Source: Prosthecobacter debontii
Lineage (GTDB): Bacteria; Verrucomicrobiota; Verrucomicrobiia; Verrucomicrobiales; Akkermansiaceae
Assembly (NCBI GenBank): GCA_945870855.1
Contig: CAMBTP010000001.1
Span: 1 to 64,000, forward strand
Direction: 5' to 3'
DNA length: 64,000 nt
Below the pieces are notes generated by a model that worked only from the letters and a program-made list of their open reading frames with translations, was not told where the DNA came from and did no database searches. The position numbers and the translations under genes were made by a program. Below are positions 52,149-60,923 of this stretch, piece by piece (position 1 is the stretch's first letter; each line of letters opens with the position of its first letter).

Positions 52149-53189
52149 TTAGAGATCCTTCACGCAGCGGAAGCCGGTGTGGTTCGCCGGTGAATCTGCC
52201 TCGGTGGAGTGGCGTGCGCCGGGGCGGTAGCGCATGCAGTAGGAGACGTGACAGAGGAATGAGCCGCCCTTGGTGACGTGGCTCTGCGCGCCGAAGGACT
52301 TCTGGCCGGTATCGCGGTTCACCCATGTTTCCGGGCCTTTGGGATCGCATTTAGCGCACTTCGAGGGGTATTCTGGGTCGTAGAAATCGGCGCAAATTTC
52401 CCATACATTGCCCGCCATATCGTAGAGACCGTAGCCGTTGGCGGGATATGATTTGATGGGAGCGGAGCCTTCGAAGCCATCCTCGGCGGTATCCTTGGAG
52501 GGGAACTCGCCGTGAAAAGTGTTGGCCATCCACTTGTTGCCGGGCTTCAGCTCATCGCCCCAAGTGTAGATCTTGCCCTTCAAGCCACCGCGTGCGGCGA
52601 ACTCCCATTCCGCCTCGGTGGGCAGGCGTTTCCCCGCCCATTTCGCGTAGGCCGTGGCATCCTCGAAGGTCACGCAAACCACCGGGTGGTCGCCTTTTTT
52701 CGAGATGTCAGATCCTTTGCCGAGCGGTTGCCGCCAGTTCGCCTCCGGCTCCCAGCGCCACCAGGAGAGGACGGCTCCGGGTTCATTCGGATCGCCTTCG
52801 AATTTTTCCGGTGGGGTGAAAACGATGGAGCCTTGCTTGAACGGCATGGGCGGCAGCGAGTCACGCGCCTCCTCGGGGAAATCCTCTAGCTTTGCCTCGC
52901 GCTCGGCGAAGGATACGTAATTCGCGGCTTTCACGAAGGCGGCGAACTGGTCGTTCGTTACCTCCGTCTCGTCGATCCAGAAACCTTTGACCTCAATCTC
53001 GCGCACCGGAGCTTCCTCGGGAAATTCCTTGTGGCCATAGGGCGTCTCGAATTTGCCAGCCGATCCCATCTTGGTTATGCCGCCCTCGATCCGCAGCATG
53101 CCGTCCTTTTTCTCAACGGTGCCTACGGCTTCGGGTTTCTCGCAGGAAACAAGCAGTGCCGAGAGGGCGATGGAAAAACAAATGCGCAT
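52149..53189 (-). CDS. Formylglycine-generating enzyme, predicted lipoprotein
   Basis: The 346-aa protein has a lipoprotein signal (ALLVSC, C16) and an FGE/sulfatase-modifying-factor domain from about residue 30. Landmarks are GFWIDETEVTNDQFAAFV, RLPTEAEWEFAARGG and NVWEICADFYDP. Unlike many relatives annotated only as SUMF1-like, it keeps both redox cysteines of true FGE, C313 and C318 in GGSFLCHVSYCMRYR. FGE converts a cysteine of sulfatases to formylglycine. An envelope-anchored FGE could modify exported sulfatases. No sulfatase gene is in the window. Confidence 0.88.
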   Translation of the reverse strand: MRICFSIALSALLVSCEKPEAVGTVEKKDGMLRIEGGITKMGSAGKFETPYGHKEFPEEAPVREIEVKGFWIDETEVTNDQFAAFVKAANYVSFAEREAKLEDFPEEARDSLPPMPFKQGSIVFTPPEKFEGDPNEPGAVLSWWRWEPEANWRQPLGKGSDISKKGDHPVVCVTFEDATAYAKWAGKRLPTEAEWEFAARGGLKGKIYTWGDELKPGNKWMANTFHGEFPSKDTAEDGFEGSAPIKSYPANGYGLYDMAGNVWEICADFYDPEYPSKCAKCDPKGPETWVNRDTGQKSFGAQSHVTKGGSFLCHVSYCMRYRPGARHSTEADSPANHTGFRCVKDL

Positions 53190-53289
53190 GCGGAAAATCT
53201 ACGTGCTAAGAGCGGAGGTTTCACCATAAATTTCTAGCGAAGCTTTCGATTCCCACCGCGTGCGAATCAGAGTAGCCTCCGCGCAGGAC

Positions 53290-53655
53290 ATGAAAGCGAG
53301 ACTCACCAAGGAATTCCGATTTGAAGCGGCGCACACCCTCCCATCCCTGCCGGAAGATCACAAATGCCGACGCATGCACGGCCACAGCTTCAAGGTGGAA
53401 ATCTCCATTGAGGGCACCGTTGATGAGGAGATCGGCTGGGTTTATGACCACAAGCACATCACCAACGCGATGGCCCCGCTACTCGAAGAACTCGACCACG
53501 GCTACCTCAACGACATCGCGGGACTCGAAAGCCCGACCATCGAGCGCATGGCCGGGTGGTTCTGGAAAAAACTCGCGCCGCAGCTCCCCGGTCTCGCCGA
53601 GATCGTGATTTTCGAAACGCCCACCGCCCGCTGCTCGTTCAAGGGCGAGTTCTAA
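53290..53655 (+). CDS. queD: 6-carboxytetrahydropterin synthase QueD
   Basis: The 121-aa enzyme of the PTPS family makes 6-carboxytetrahydropterin from dihydroneopterin triphosphate, for queuosine (preQ0) synthesis. Zinc ligands are H15 (FEAAH) and H30, H32 in MHGHSF, with catalytic C26 in HKCRRMH. YDHKHI and ELDHGYLND follow. The ATG at 53290 is preceded by AGGAC, a possible Shine-Dalgarno. Other que genes are not seen nearby. Confidence 0.92.
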   Translation: MKARLTKEFRFEAAHTLPSLPEDHKCRRMHGHSFKVEISIEGTVDEEIGWVYDHKHITNAMAPLLEELDHGYLNDIAGLESPTIERMAGWFWKKLAPQLPGLAEIVIFETPTARCSFKGEF

Positions 53656-53751
53656 ACTCAGTTAGTAAAATATAGCACCCGCGTCCGGTCGCCTGTTGTG
53701 ACGATTTTGAGGGTTGCGCGGCGGGTGGTGGTGGATAGCCTTGGTGGCATC

Positions 53752-54942
53752 ATGATCGTTTCACCAAAAATACGCGGATTCATTTGCACCACCGCCCACC
53801 CGGAGGGCTGCGCGAAGCACGTTGCCGAGCAGATTGGAGTCGTGAAAATGCGCGGCCCAATCCAAGGAGCTCCGAAGAAGGTTCTCGTGATCGGTTCCTC
53901 GACTGGCTACGGCCTGTCCTCACGGATCGCGGCGGCCTTCGGCGGCAACGCGGCCACCATCGGCGTGTTTTTCGAAAGACCCGGCACGGAGGACAAGACG
54001 GCGACGGCAGGCTGGTATAACACGGTCGCCTTCGAGCGCGAGGCGGCGGCGGACGGGCTTTACGCAAGGTCGTTCAACGGCGACGCCTTTTCCGACGAGG
54101 TGAAAGCCGAGGTGATCGCGGCTGTCAAAGAGGATCTCGGCCAAGTGGATCTCGTCATCTACAGTCTGGCCTCCCCGCGCCGCACCGACCCGAAGACCGG
54201 CGAGGTTTACAAATCCTGCCTGAAACCCATCGGCGAGGTCTACATCAACAAGACCCTCAACACCGGCTCCGGCACGGTCGAGGAAGTCACCATCCCGCCC
54301 GCTGAGGGCGATGACATCGACCAGACCGTGAAGGTGATGGGCGGCGAGGATTGGGAAATGTGGATCGATGCACTCATGAAGGCCGGCGTGCTGGCCGAAG
54401 AAGTGAAGACGGTGGCCTATTCCTACATCGGCCCGGAGGTCACGTGGCCGATCTACAAGAACGGAACCATCGGCAAGGCGAAGGAGGATCTGGAAAGGGC
54501 GCAAAAAGCTCTCGATGCGAAACTGGCGGCCGTTTCTGGCAAGGCATGGGTTTCCGTGAACAAGGCACTGGTCACACAGGCGAGCTCCGCCATCCCGGTG
54601 GTGCCGCTTTATATATCACTCCTCTACAAGGCGATGAAAGACGCGGGTAACCACGAGGACACCATCGAGCAGATGGATCGAATGCTCCGCGAAAGACTCT
54701 GCAACGGCCACCCGCAACCCGACGAAGCCGGGCGCATCCGCATCGATGATTGGGAGATGTCCTCGGAAATTCAGGCCATCGTCGGGAAACGCTGGGAAGA
54801 AGTAGCCACCGAGAATCTTTCCGAACTCTCCGACTTCGAAGGCTACCAGAAAGGTTTCCTGAAACTCTTCGGCTTCGGTCTGGCGGGGGTAGATTATTCT
54901 GCAGAATCCGACATCGCCGTGGGCGTTCCGTCGCTTTCTTGA
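53752..54942 (+). CDS. fabV: trans-2-enoyl-CoA/ACP reductase FabV
   Basis: The 396-aa protein is a FabV-type enoyl reductase that catalyses the last step of fatty acid elongation with NADH. It opens MIVSPKIRGFICTTAHPEGC. The cofactor loop is VIGSSTGYGLSSRI, the catalytic tyrosine-lysine pair is in SYIGPEVTWPIYKNGTIGKAK (Y-x8-K), and the length is usual for the family. FabV is insensitive to triclosan in many species. The ATG at 53752 starts the family sequence. Confidence 0.96.
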   Translation: MIVSPKIRGFICTTAHPEGCAKHVAEQIGVVKMRGPIQGAPKKVLVIGSSTGYGLSSRIAAAFGGNAATIGVFFERPGTEDKTATAGWYNTVAFEREAAADGLYARSFNGDAFSDEVKAEVIAAVKEDLGQVDLVIYSLASPRRTDPKTGEVYKSCLKPIGEVYINKTLNTGSGTVEEVTIPPAEGDDIDQTVKVMGGEDWEMWIDALMKAGVLAEEVKTVAYSYIGPEVTWPIYKNGTIGKAKEDLERAQKALDAKLAAVSGKAWVSVNKALVTQASSAIPVVPLYISLLYKAMKDAGNHEDTIEQMDRMLRERLCNGHPQPDEAGRIRIDDWEMSSEIQAIVGKRWEEVATENLSELSDFEGYQKGFLKLFGFGLAGVDYSAESDIAVGVPSLS

Positions 54943-55014
54943 AAGTTGGTATGAAATACGCATTACGCAGGACCGATGGGCTTGCCCGCCACTGCCAATA
55001 ATCAATCACTACAC

Positions 55015-56679
55015 ATGTCCGTTCAATCCTTCCTGCCCGCCCCATTCGCGCACCGTTACGAGATCGATCCGAAATTCTCGAGGAGCGCCGCGTATTTCTC
55101 CTGCGAATTTGCCATCGACCAGAGCTTCAAGATTTATTCAGGCGGCCTCGGTTTCCTGGCGGGTTCGCACATGCGCTCGGCTGCCGATCTGCGCCAGAAC
55201 CTCACTGGCATCGGTATCCTCTGGACATACGGATACTACAACCAGGTGCGCGGCGAGGACGGCGAGCTCGCGGTGCAGTTCCGGAAAAACAGCTATTCGT
55301 TCCTTCAGGACACCGGCATCCGTTTTACAATACCCGTCCACGGCCACCCAGTGTGGGTGAAGGCGATGTTCCTCCCCGGCGATATCTTCGGCACCGTGCC
55401 GATGTTTTTCCTGACCACCGACATCGAGGAAAACGACACCCTCTCCCGTGCGATCACGCACCGCCTCTACGATAACGACCCGTTGCGCCGCATCGCCCAA
55501 TACCTTATCCTCGGCGCGGGCGGAGCGAAACTGCTCGACGAACTCGGTGTTGACCCCGAAATCTGGCACCTTAACGAAGCGCACGGGCTCTCAGCGGCGT
55601 TCCATCTTTACAAAAAACATGGCAGCGCGGACGAGGTCAGGAAACGTCTGGTCTTCACTACCCACACCCCGGAGGAGGCAGGTAACGAGAAAACCGATTT
55701 CAGCCTGCTGCGGAATTTCACTTTTTTCAGCGATGTGCCGGAGGAGGAGGTGCGCGACATTACCGGCATCCAGGGTGAAGAGTTCAACCACTCCCTCGCC
55801 GCGCTTAGGCTCGCGAAAAAGTCAAACGGCGTTTCAAAACTCCACGGGGAAGTTTCTCGAAAAATGTGGAGCCACGAGCACGATATCTGCGAGATCACCC
55901 ACATCACCAACGCTCAGAATAAAAAATACTGGGCGGATCACGGGATGGAAAATGCACGCACGGAAAATGACATCAGCACACTCCGCCATCGCAAGCGCGA
56001 GCTGAAAGAGCGGTTGTTCCGCGTCGTCGCCGACCAAACGGGCAAGCTTTTCGATCCCAAGGTCCTCACCATCGTATGGGCGCGGCGCTTCGCCGGTTAC
56101 AAGCGCCCGGATCTCATCACCCGCGATATCCGCCTGTTCCGGGAACTGCTCAACGATAACAAACATCCCGTGCAGATCATATGGGCCGGAAAGCCCTATC
56201 CCTTCGATTATTCTGCAATCGACACCTTCGACACCCTAATCCGCCTCACCAAAGATTACCCGAACGCCACCGTCCTCACCGGATACGAGTTGGAGCTTTC
56301 CCGCTTTCTGAAAAATGGCTCGGATGTCTGGCTCAACAATCCGGTCGTAACCCGTGAGGCCTCCGGCACCTCCGGCATGACCGCCGCGATGAACGGATCG
56401 GTGAACCTCTCCACCTACGACGGCTGGATCTGCGAGTTCGCCAAGGACGGCGAGAACAGCTTCATCATCCCCACTCCCGTTCCACACCTCGATCCCGAAG
56501 AGCGCGACAGGCAAGACATGCTCGGTTGCTACGCCAAGCTCCGCGGGGAAATCCTACCTCTCTACTACGACAAGCCCGACGAGTGGAGCCGCATCGTCTT
56601 CAACTCCATGAACGACGTCGTTCCCTACTTCGACTCCAATCGCATGGCGGCGGAGTATTATGAAAAGATCTACGTGTGA
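55015..56679 (+). CDS. Alpha-glucan phosphorylase-like protein (GT35) lacking the PLP lysine
   Basis: The 554-aa protein is a short-type glycogen phosphorylase homologue. It has YFSCEFAIDQSF at the start, GGLGFLAGSH near residue 43, WHLNEAHGLSAAFHL in the middle and WARRFAGYKRPDL further on. The motif that normally holds the pyridoxal-phosphate lysine, EASGTSGMKxAMNG in this subfamily, reads EASGTSGMTAAMNG, with T456 in its place. A classical phosphorolysis is therefore doubtful; a glycosyltransferase or regulatory role is possible. It is next to glgB in tail-to-tail orientation. Confidence 0.85.
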   Translation: MSVQSFLPAPFAHRYEIDPKFSRSAAYFSCEFAIDQSFKIYSGGLGFLAGSHMRSAADLRQNLTGIGILWTYGYYNQVRGEDGELAVQFRKNSYSFLQDTGIRFTIPVHGHPVWVKAMFLPGDIFGTVPMFFLTTDIEENDTLSRAITHRLYDNDPLRRIAQYLILGAGGAKLLDELGVDPEIWHLNEAHGLSAAFHLYKKHGSADEVRKRLVFTTHTPEEAGNEKTDFSLLRNFTFFSDVPEEEVRDITGIQGEEFNHSLAALRLAKKSNGVSKLHGEVSRKMWSHEHDICEITHITNAQNKKYWADHGMENARTENDISTLRHRKRELKERLFRVVADQTGKLFDPKVLTIVWARRFAGYKRPDLITRDIRLFRELLNDNKHPVQIIWAGKPYPFDYSAIDTFDTLIRLTKDYPNATVLTGYELELSRFLKNGSDVWLNNPVVTREASGTSGMTAAMNGSVNLSTYDGWICEFAKDGENSFIIPTPVPHLDPEERDRQDMLGCYAKLRGEILPLYYDKPDEWSRIVFNSMNDVVPYFDSNRMAAEYYEKIYV

Positions 56680-56727
56680 AGGGCGGTTTTTTCATCAAGC
56701 GGATCAGGCCGTGAAAGGGATTGGTAA

Positions 56728-56760
56728 TATGGAGAAGGGATTTCAAATCCCTTCTCCATA
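56728..56760. repeat. Perfect palindrome overlapping the glgB stop
   Basis: TATGGAGAAGGGATTT at 56728-56743 is the exact complement of AAATCCCTTCTCCATA at 56745-56760, with one loop base. It supplies the last codons (YGEGI) and stop of glgB. It is related to the inverted repeat at 32081-32175. Confidence 0.88.
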
Positions 56761-58734
56761 GACATGGCTTGTCCGCGAAGTCGTGTAGATTTTCATCTGC
56801 CTGTTTTCGTCGATGGGATAGTCGAACGAGTGGTCAATGCGGGCGTGGCCGCCGTATTTCGCTTCGTCGGAATCGAGGAGGAGCTGGTGTGTTTCCTTGC
56901 GGTATGGAGTGATGGGGTAGCCGGAGTGGGATTTGTCCGGGGAGAGGTTGATGACGAAGATCAGGTTGGCGCGCTCAGCGATGAGGATCTTGTTTTCATG
57001 ATCGATGTGGAGGAGCTGGGCGGGGGCGGACTGGAGGACGTTGCGATCTTTCAGGAGTGCGACGAGATCGCGATCCCACTCGGCGAGCCAATGGTATTTC
57101 AGCTCCGGGTTATCTAGGAGCGACCACTGACGGCGGCAGTAGTGGTAGGACCAGCCGTTGCCCTCGCGGGGGAAATCGAGCCACTCGGGGTGGCCGTATT
57201 CGTTGCCCATGAAGTTGAGCCAGCCTTCGCCGCCGAAGGCTGCGGTGAGAAGGCGGATGGTTTTGTGGAGGGCGATGCCGCGCTCGACGACGGGGCTGCG
57301 GTTTTCCAGATCCATGTGCCAATACATCTCCTTGTCCATGAGGCGGAAGGCGATGGTCTTGTCGCCAACGAGCGCTTGGTCGTGGCTTTCAGCGTAGGCG
57401 ATGGTGGCCTCGCCGTGGCGGCGGTTGGTGAGAACGCCCCAGAGCTCATCGAGGTTCCAGTCCTCGTCGCGCTGCTCTTTCAGGAGCTTGATCCAATGGT
57501 CGGGAATACCCATGGCGAGGCGGTGGGTGAACCCGACGCCGCCCTCCGCGTTCGGCCGGCAAAGGCCGGGCATGCCGGACATGTCTTCGGCGACGACGAT
57601 GGCGCCGGGCTTGATTTCGGAAATGAGTTCGTTGGCGAGTTTCAGGTAAAGGATGGCCTCCTCGTCTGCATCGGAGCCGAAGTAATCATCGTAGGAGCCG
57701 AACGCGCGATCGCCGTGGGAGTGGTAGAGCATCGAGGTAATGCCATCGAAGCGGAAGCCATCGAAGCGGAATTCCTCCAGCCAGTAGCGGACATTGGAGA
57801 GAAGGAACTGCTTCACCTCCGGGCGCGCGTAGTCGAAGCACTTCGAGTCCCACTGCGGGTGATCGCCTTTTCCGCCGGAGTGGAAATACTGGTGGCCGGA
57901 GCCATCGAAGTCGTTGAGGCCTTCGGAAATGTTTTTCACCGCGTGGGAGTGGACGATATCTAACAGAACCGCGATACCCATGCCGTGGGCGGTATCGATG
58001 AGGTACTTCAGATCCTCCGGCGTGCCGAAGCGCGAGCAGGGGGCGAAGAACGAGGACACATGGTAACCAAAGGAGCCGTAATAAGGATGCTCCTGGACGG
58101 CCATGAGCTGGACGGTGTTGTAGCCGGCCTTCGCGACTCGGGGCAGAGTGTTTTCGGCGAACTCGCGGTAGGTGTGCACGCGCGGCTCCTCGCCGGCCAT
58201 GCCGGTGTGGCTCTCGTAGATGAAAGGCACGGTGATTCCCGCGGGATCGAATTTATATTTCCAAACGTAAGCCTCAGGCGGACTCCAGATCTGGCCGGAG
58301 TAATCATGCGAAACAGGATCTTGCACCGCGCGGGTGATGGTGGCGGGCAGGCGGTCGCGGCGGGAGTCGTCCGCACCGTGGATGTGGAGTTTCACTTTCT
58401 GGCCGTGGGCGAGCGTTTGGGGCGGGAGTTTCAGTTCCCAGACGCCACCGTCATTTTTTGCAAGCGGGTGGGAGTCGCGGTTCCAGTTGTTAAAATCGCC
58501 GATGAGCGAGACGGCTTTTGCGGTGGGAGCCCATTCGCGGATCGTCCATTCGTTGGCGATCGCGTTGAAATGGATGCCGCTGTATTTGTGGCCACAGGCA
58601 TAGGCGGCGAGCGAGCCGGACTTCGCACGGATCGCGGCTAGAGCTTTCTCGAAGCGACGCGTTCGGCGATTGATCGACTCAGTCTGAGGCTCAAGCCAAG
58701 GGTCGTTGCGCACAATGATGGGGATTTCTTCCAC
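56743..58734 (-). CDS. glgB: 1,4-alpha-glucan branching enzyme (GH13)
   Basis: The 663-aa enzyme makes alpha-1,6 branches in glycogen. It has an N-terminal CBM48-type domain (EWTIREWAPTAKAVSLIGDFNNW), then the GH13 barrel. The nucleophile aspartate lies in FDGFRFDGITSMLYHSHG, the acid/base glutamate in VVAEDMSGMPG, and the third acid in AESHDQALVGDK. FDGFRFDG and YGHPEWLDFPREGNGWSYHYCRRQW resemble the eukaryotic GBE1/SBE type more than E. coli GlgB. Its last residues are encoded by a palindromic repeat. It is convergent with the GT35 gene. Confidence 0.94.
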   Translation of the reverse strand: MEEIPIIVRNDPWLEPQTESINRRTRRFEKALAAIRAKSGSLAAYACGHKYSGIHFNAIANEWTIREWAPTAKAVSLIGDFNNWNRDSHPLAKNDGGVWELKLPPQTLAHGQKVKLHIHGADDSRRDRLPATITRAVQDPVSHDYSGQIWSPPEAYVWKYKFDPAGITVPFIYESHTGMAGEEPRVHTYREFAENTLPRVAKAGYNTVQLMAVQEHPYYGSFGYHVSSFFAPCSRFGTPEDLKYLIDTAHGMGIAVLLDIVHSHAVKNISEGLNDFDGSGHQYFHSGGKGDHPQWDSKCFDYARPEVKQFLLSNVRYWLEEFRFDGFRFDGITSMLYHSHGDRAFGSYDDYFGSDADEEAILYLKLANELISEIKPGAIVVAEDMSGMPGLCRPNAEGGVGFTHRLAMGIPDHWIKLLKEQRDEDWNLDELWGVLTNRRHGEATIAYAESHDQALVGDKTIAFRLMDKEMYWHMDLENRSPVVERGIALHKTIRLLTAAFGGEGWLNFMGNEYGHPEWLDFPREGNGWSYHYCRRQWSLLDNPELKYHWLAEWDRDLVALLKDRNVLQSAPAQLLHIDHENKILIAERANLIFVINLSPDKSHSGYPITPYRKETHQLLLDSDEAKYGGHARIDHSFDYPIDENRQMKIYTTSRTSHVYGEGI

Positions 58735-58888
58735 GGCCTTTATGAAACACCGCCCGCTGCTTCATGGGAAACGAAAAGGAGCACGATCCAGGGCATAGCT
58801 TTGAAAATTTTCAGCCGCAGTTGCACGCCACTTCTCCAGCGAAAAATTAAGGCTTGGATCGTTTTCAGCGCTCCTTAGTTTTCCGGAC

Positions 58889-60532
58889 ATGACCGCACTT
58901 GTAATGGATCTCGTTGTCATCGGATTATATTTCGGGATCATCATAGCGATCGGCGTTTATTTCAGCCGTAGAAACAAGAATGTCTCGGAATTCACTCTTG
59001 GCGGTCGCTCGATTCCTTGGTGGGCGGTTCTCGCCTCGATCCTGGCATCGGAGATCAGCGCGGGCACGTTTTTCGGATCGCCGGGCGAGGGCTTTGAGCA
59101 GCGGAACTTCCTCTACGCCCAGCTGATGATCGGCTACCTGCTGGCGCGTCTGGTAGTTAGCGCAGTGTTCGTGCCGGCCTTCTACAAGCACAACGTGGTA
59201 AGCATCTATGAGTTCCTGGAAATCCGCTTCGGCCCGCGCACCCGCCGGTTCGCCAGCGTGGTGTTTCTCATCACACGCTCACTGGCCAGCGGTGCGCGGC
59301 TGTGGGTTCCCACGCTGCTGCTCATCGTCATCTGGAACCACCTGAATCCCGGCGAGCCGCTGGACAACTGGCAGCAGTTCTGGATGACCGGCGGCGCACT
59401 TCTGCTCATCACTTTATTAACCGCCGCCTACACCGCGATCGGCGGCATCAAGGCGGTAATCTGGACGGATGTGCTGCAGATCGCCGTGCTGTTCGGCGCC
59501 CTCGGTTTTTCCGTATGGTATCTATTAGAGCACATCCCCGGTGGCTGGGAGGGCGCGAAGGCGCATCTCGACCGCCCGAACGATCTGCTGCTCTGGAAAT
59601 GGCGCGGCGACGTTCCTCCTTCTGCGGATTTCGTGGCAAAATACGGCGGCTTCTGGGGCGAGGTGAAAAGCGTGCTGGAAAGTTCCTACAACATTTGGGC
59701 GGCGTTTCTCGGATCTCTCTTCGTCACGCTCGCCACCCACGGCACGGATCAGGACATGGTGCAGCGCATGCTCACCGCCAAGAACACCCGCCAGAGCGCA
59801 GTGGCGACGATCCTTTCCGGCATCGCCGATATCCCCGTGACTTACGCGGTGCTGATGATTGGTATCCTCCTGTCTGTTTACTACGGCCACGTCGTCAGCG
59901 ATCCCAACCTGCCGATGATCAACGGCAAGCCAGACGCCACCACGATCTTTCCTTACTTCGTCGTGGACGTGATGCCCGGCGGACTCCGTGGACTCGTCAT
60001 CGCAGGGGTCTTAGCCACCACCATGGGTTCGCTGGGCACGGCGATGAACTCGCTGGCGACAAGCTATTCGCGCGACTTCCATTACCGCTGGTTCAAAACG
60101 CCGGAGGATGAGTCCTCGCGGGTGCGCATCATCCGGCTCAGCACCGTCGCCTTTGCGCTAATCTTGATCCTTGTCGGCCTCGCCACCGCGTTTGTGAAGG
60201 CGCACAACCCGGGGCTCACCATCATCCCTATTATTCTCGGCAGCTTCGGCTACACCTACGGCTCGCTGTTAGGGATTTTTATCGTCGCCCTTTTTACAAA
60301 AACGCGGGGAAGCGAGCAGGGAAATCTCATCGCCATGATCGTTGGAATACTCGTCGTGGCCTTTCTGAGCAACCTGCCCAACGACGTCTGGAAAATGTTA
60401 AATGGCAACGATCTCTACACGAATTTCGAATGGATGCCGGTCATTAAATTCACTTGGCGTATCATGGCAGGCACGCTGGCGACCGTGGCGGTGGCGCTTT
60501 GCTTCAGCAGCAAGAGACGGATGGCTGCGTGA
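58889..60532 (+). CDS. Sodium:solute symporter (SSS family)
   Basis: The 547-aa inner-membrane protein has about 13 transmembrane helices. The family opening VVIGLYFGIIIAIGVYFSRRNKNVSEFTLGGRSIPWW and the core TAIGGIKAVIWTDVLQ are typical of SSS transporters, which take up sugars, amino acids or organic acids with sodium. SGL-like segments such as GTDQDMVQRMLTAKN are present. The substrate is unknown. It follows the divergent glgB gene, with a 154-bp spacer. Confidence 0.9.
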   Translation: MTALVMDLVVIGLYFGIIIAIGVYFSRRNKNVSEFTLGGRSIPWWAVLASILASEISAGTFFGSPGEGFEQRNFLYAQLMIGYLLARLVVSAVFVPAFYKHNVVSIYEFLEIRFGPRTRRFASVVFLITRSLASGARLWVPTLLLIVIWNHLNPGEPLDNWQQFWMTGGALLLITLLTAAYTAIGGIKAVIWTDVLQIAVLFGALGFSVWYLLEHIPGGWEGAKAHLDRPNDLLLWKWRGDVPPSADFVAKYGGFWGEVKSVLESSYNIWAAFLGSLFVTLATHGTDQDMVQRMLTAKNTRQSAVATILSGIADIPVTYAVLMIGILLSVYYGHVVSDPNLPMINGKPDATTIFPYFVVDVMPGGLRGLVIAGVLATTMGSLGTAMNSLATSYSRDFHYRWFKTPEDESSRVRIIRLSTVAFALILILVGLATAFVKAHNPGLTIIPIILGSFGYTYGSLLGIFIVALFTKTRGSEQGNLIAMIVGILVVAFLSNLPNDVWKMLNGNDLYTNFEWMPVIKFTWRIMAGTLATVAVALCFSSKRRMAA

Positions 60533-60923
60533 AATACCGGGCACCTCGTCAAAACGGGTGTGGATTTCCTCAGATCCGATCAACGGGGCGATCACTTTCC
60601 TCGGAGCATGCCTGCCATGCGGCAGTAGTTTTTTTGGTTACGCAAAGTCACGATACTGTCACTTCGCCGCCTCACTCATTTACAAAGACTTATGCAGATT
60701 TGATCTGATAGATAGCGGAACTGCTTTGGACAAGTAAATCAAACTTCGGGTCAAGTTTTAAAAAAAACATTCCGTGGAACGCTTGTGGAATACGGCGGGA
60801 AAGTTAGATCTGTTAGACGCGATATAAAAAATATTCCGGCCGGTGAAAACAGCAACCATGGTCATCCAACTGTCACGAACGAAGCACCCATGGAGGGAGC
60901 GAAAGCGCGACAATTTTAAAACC
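60533..60923. other. Intergenic region upstream of dnaA, possible origin region
   Basis: No gene is seen in these 390 bp. There is no perfect DnaA box (TTATCCACA or its complement). Two 7-of-9 matches, TGTGGATTT at 60559-60567 and TGTGGAATA at 60784-60792, and an AT-rich GATATAAAAAATATTCC at about 60820 are the only hints. A chromosomal origin here is suggested by dnaA and by rpmE following it, but is not shown. Confidence 0.3.

Noticed and set aside
60533..60923. Confident oriC call upstream of dnaA
   Set aside because: No canonical DnaA box was found; only two 7-of-9 matches and one AT-rich stretch, so it is listed with low confidence.
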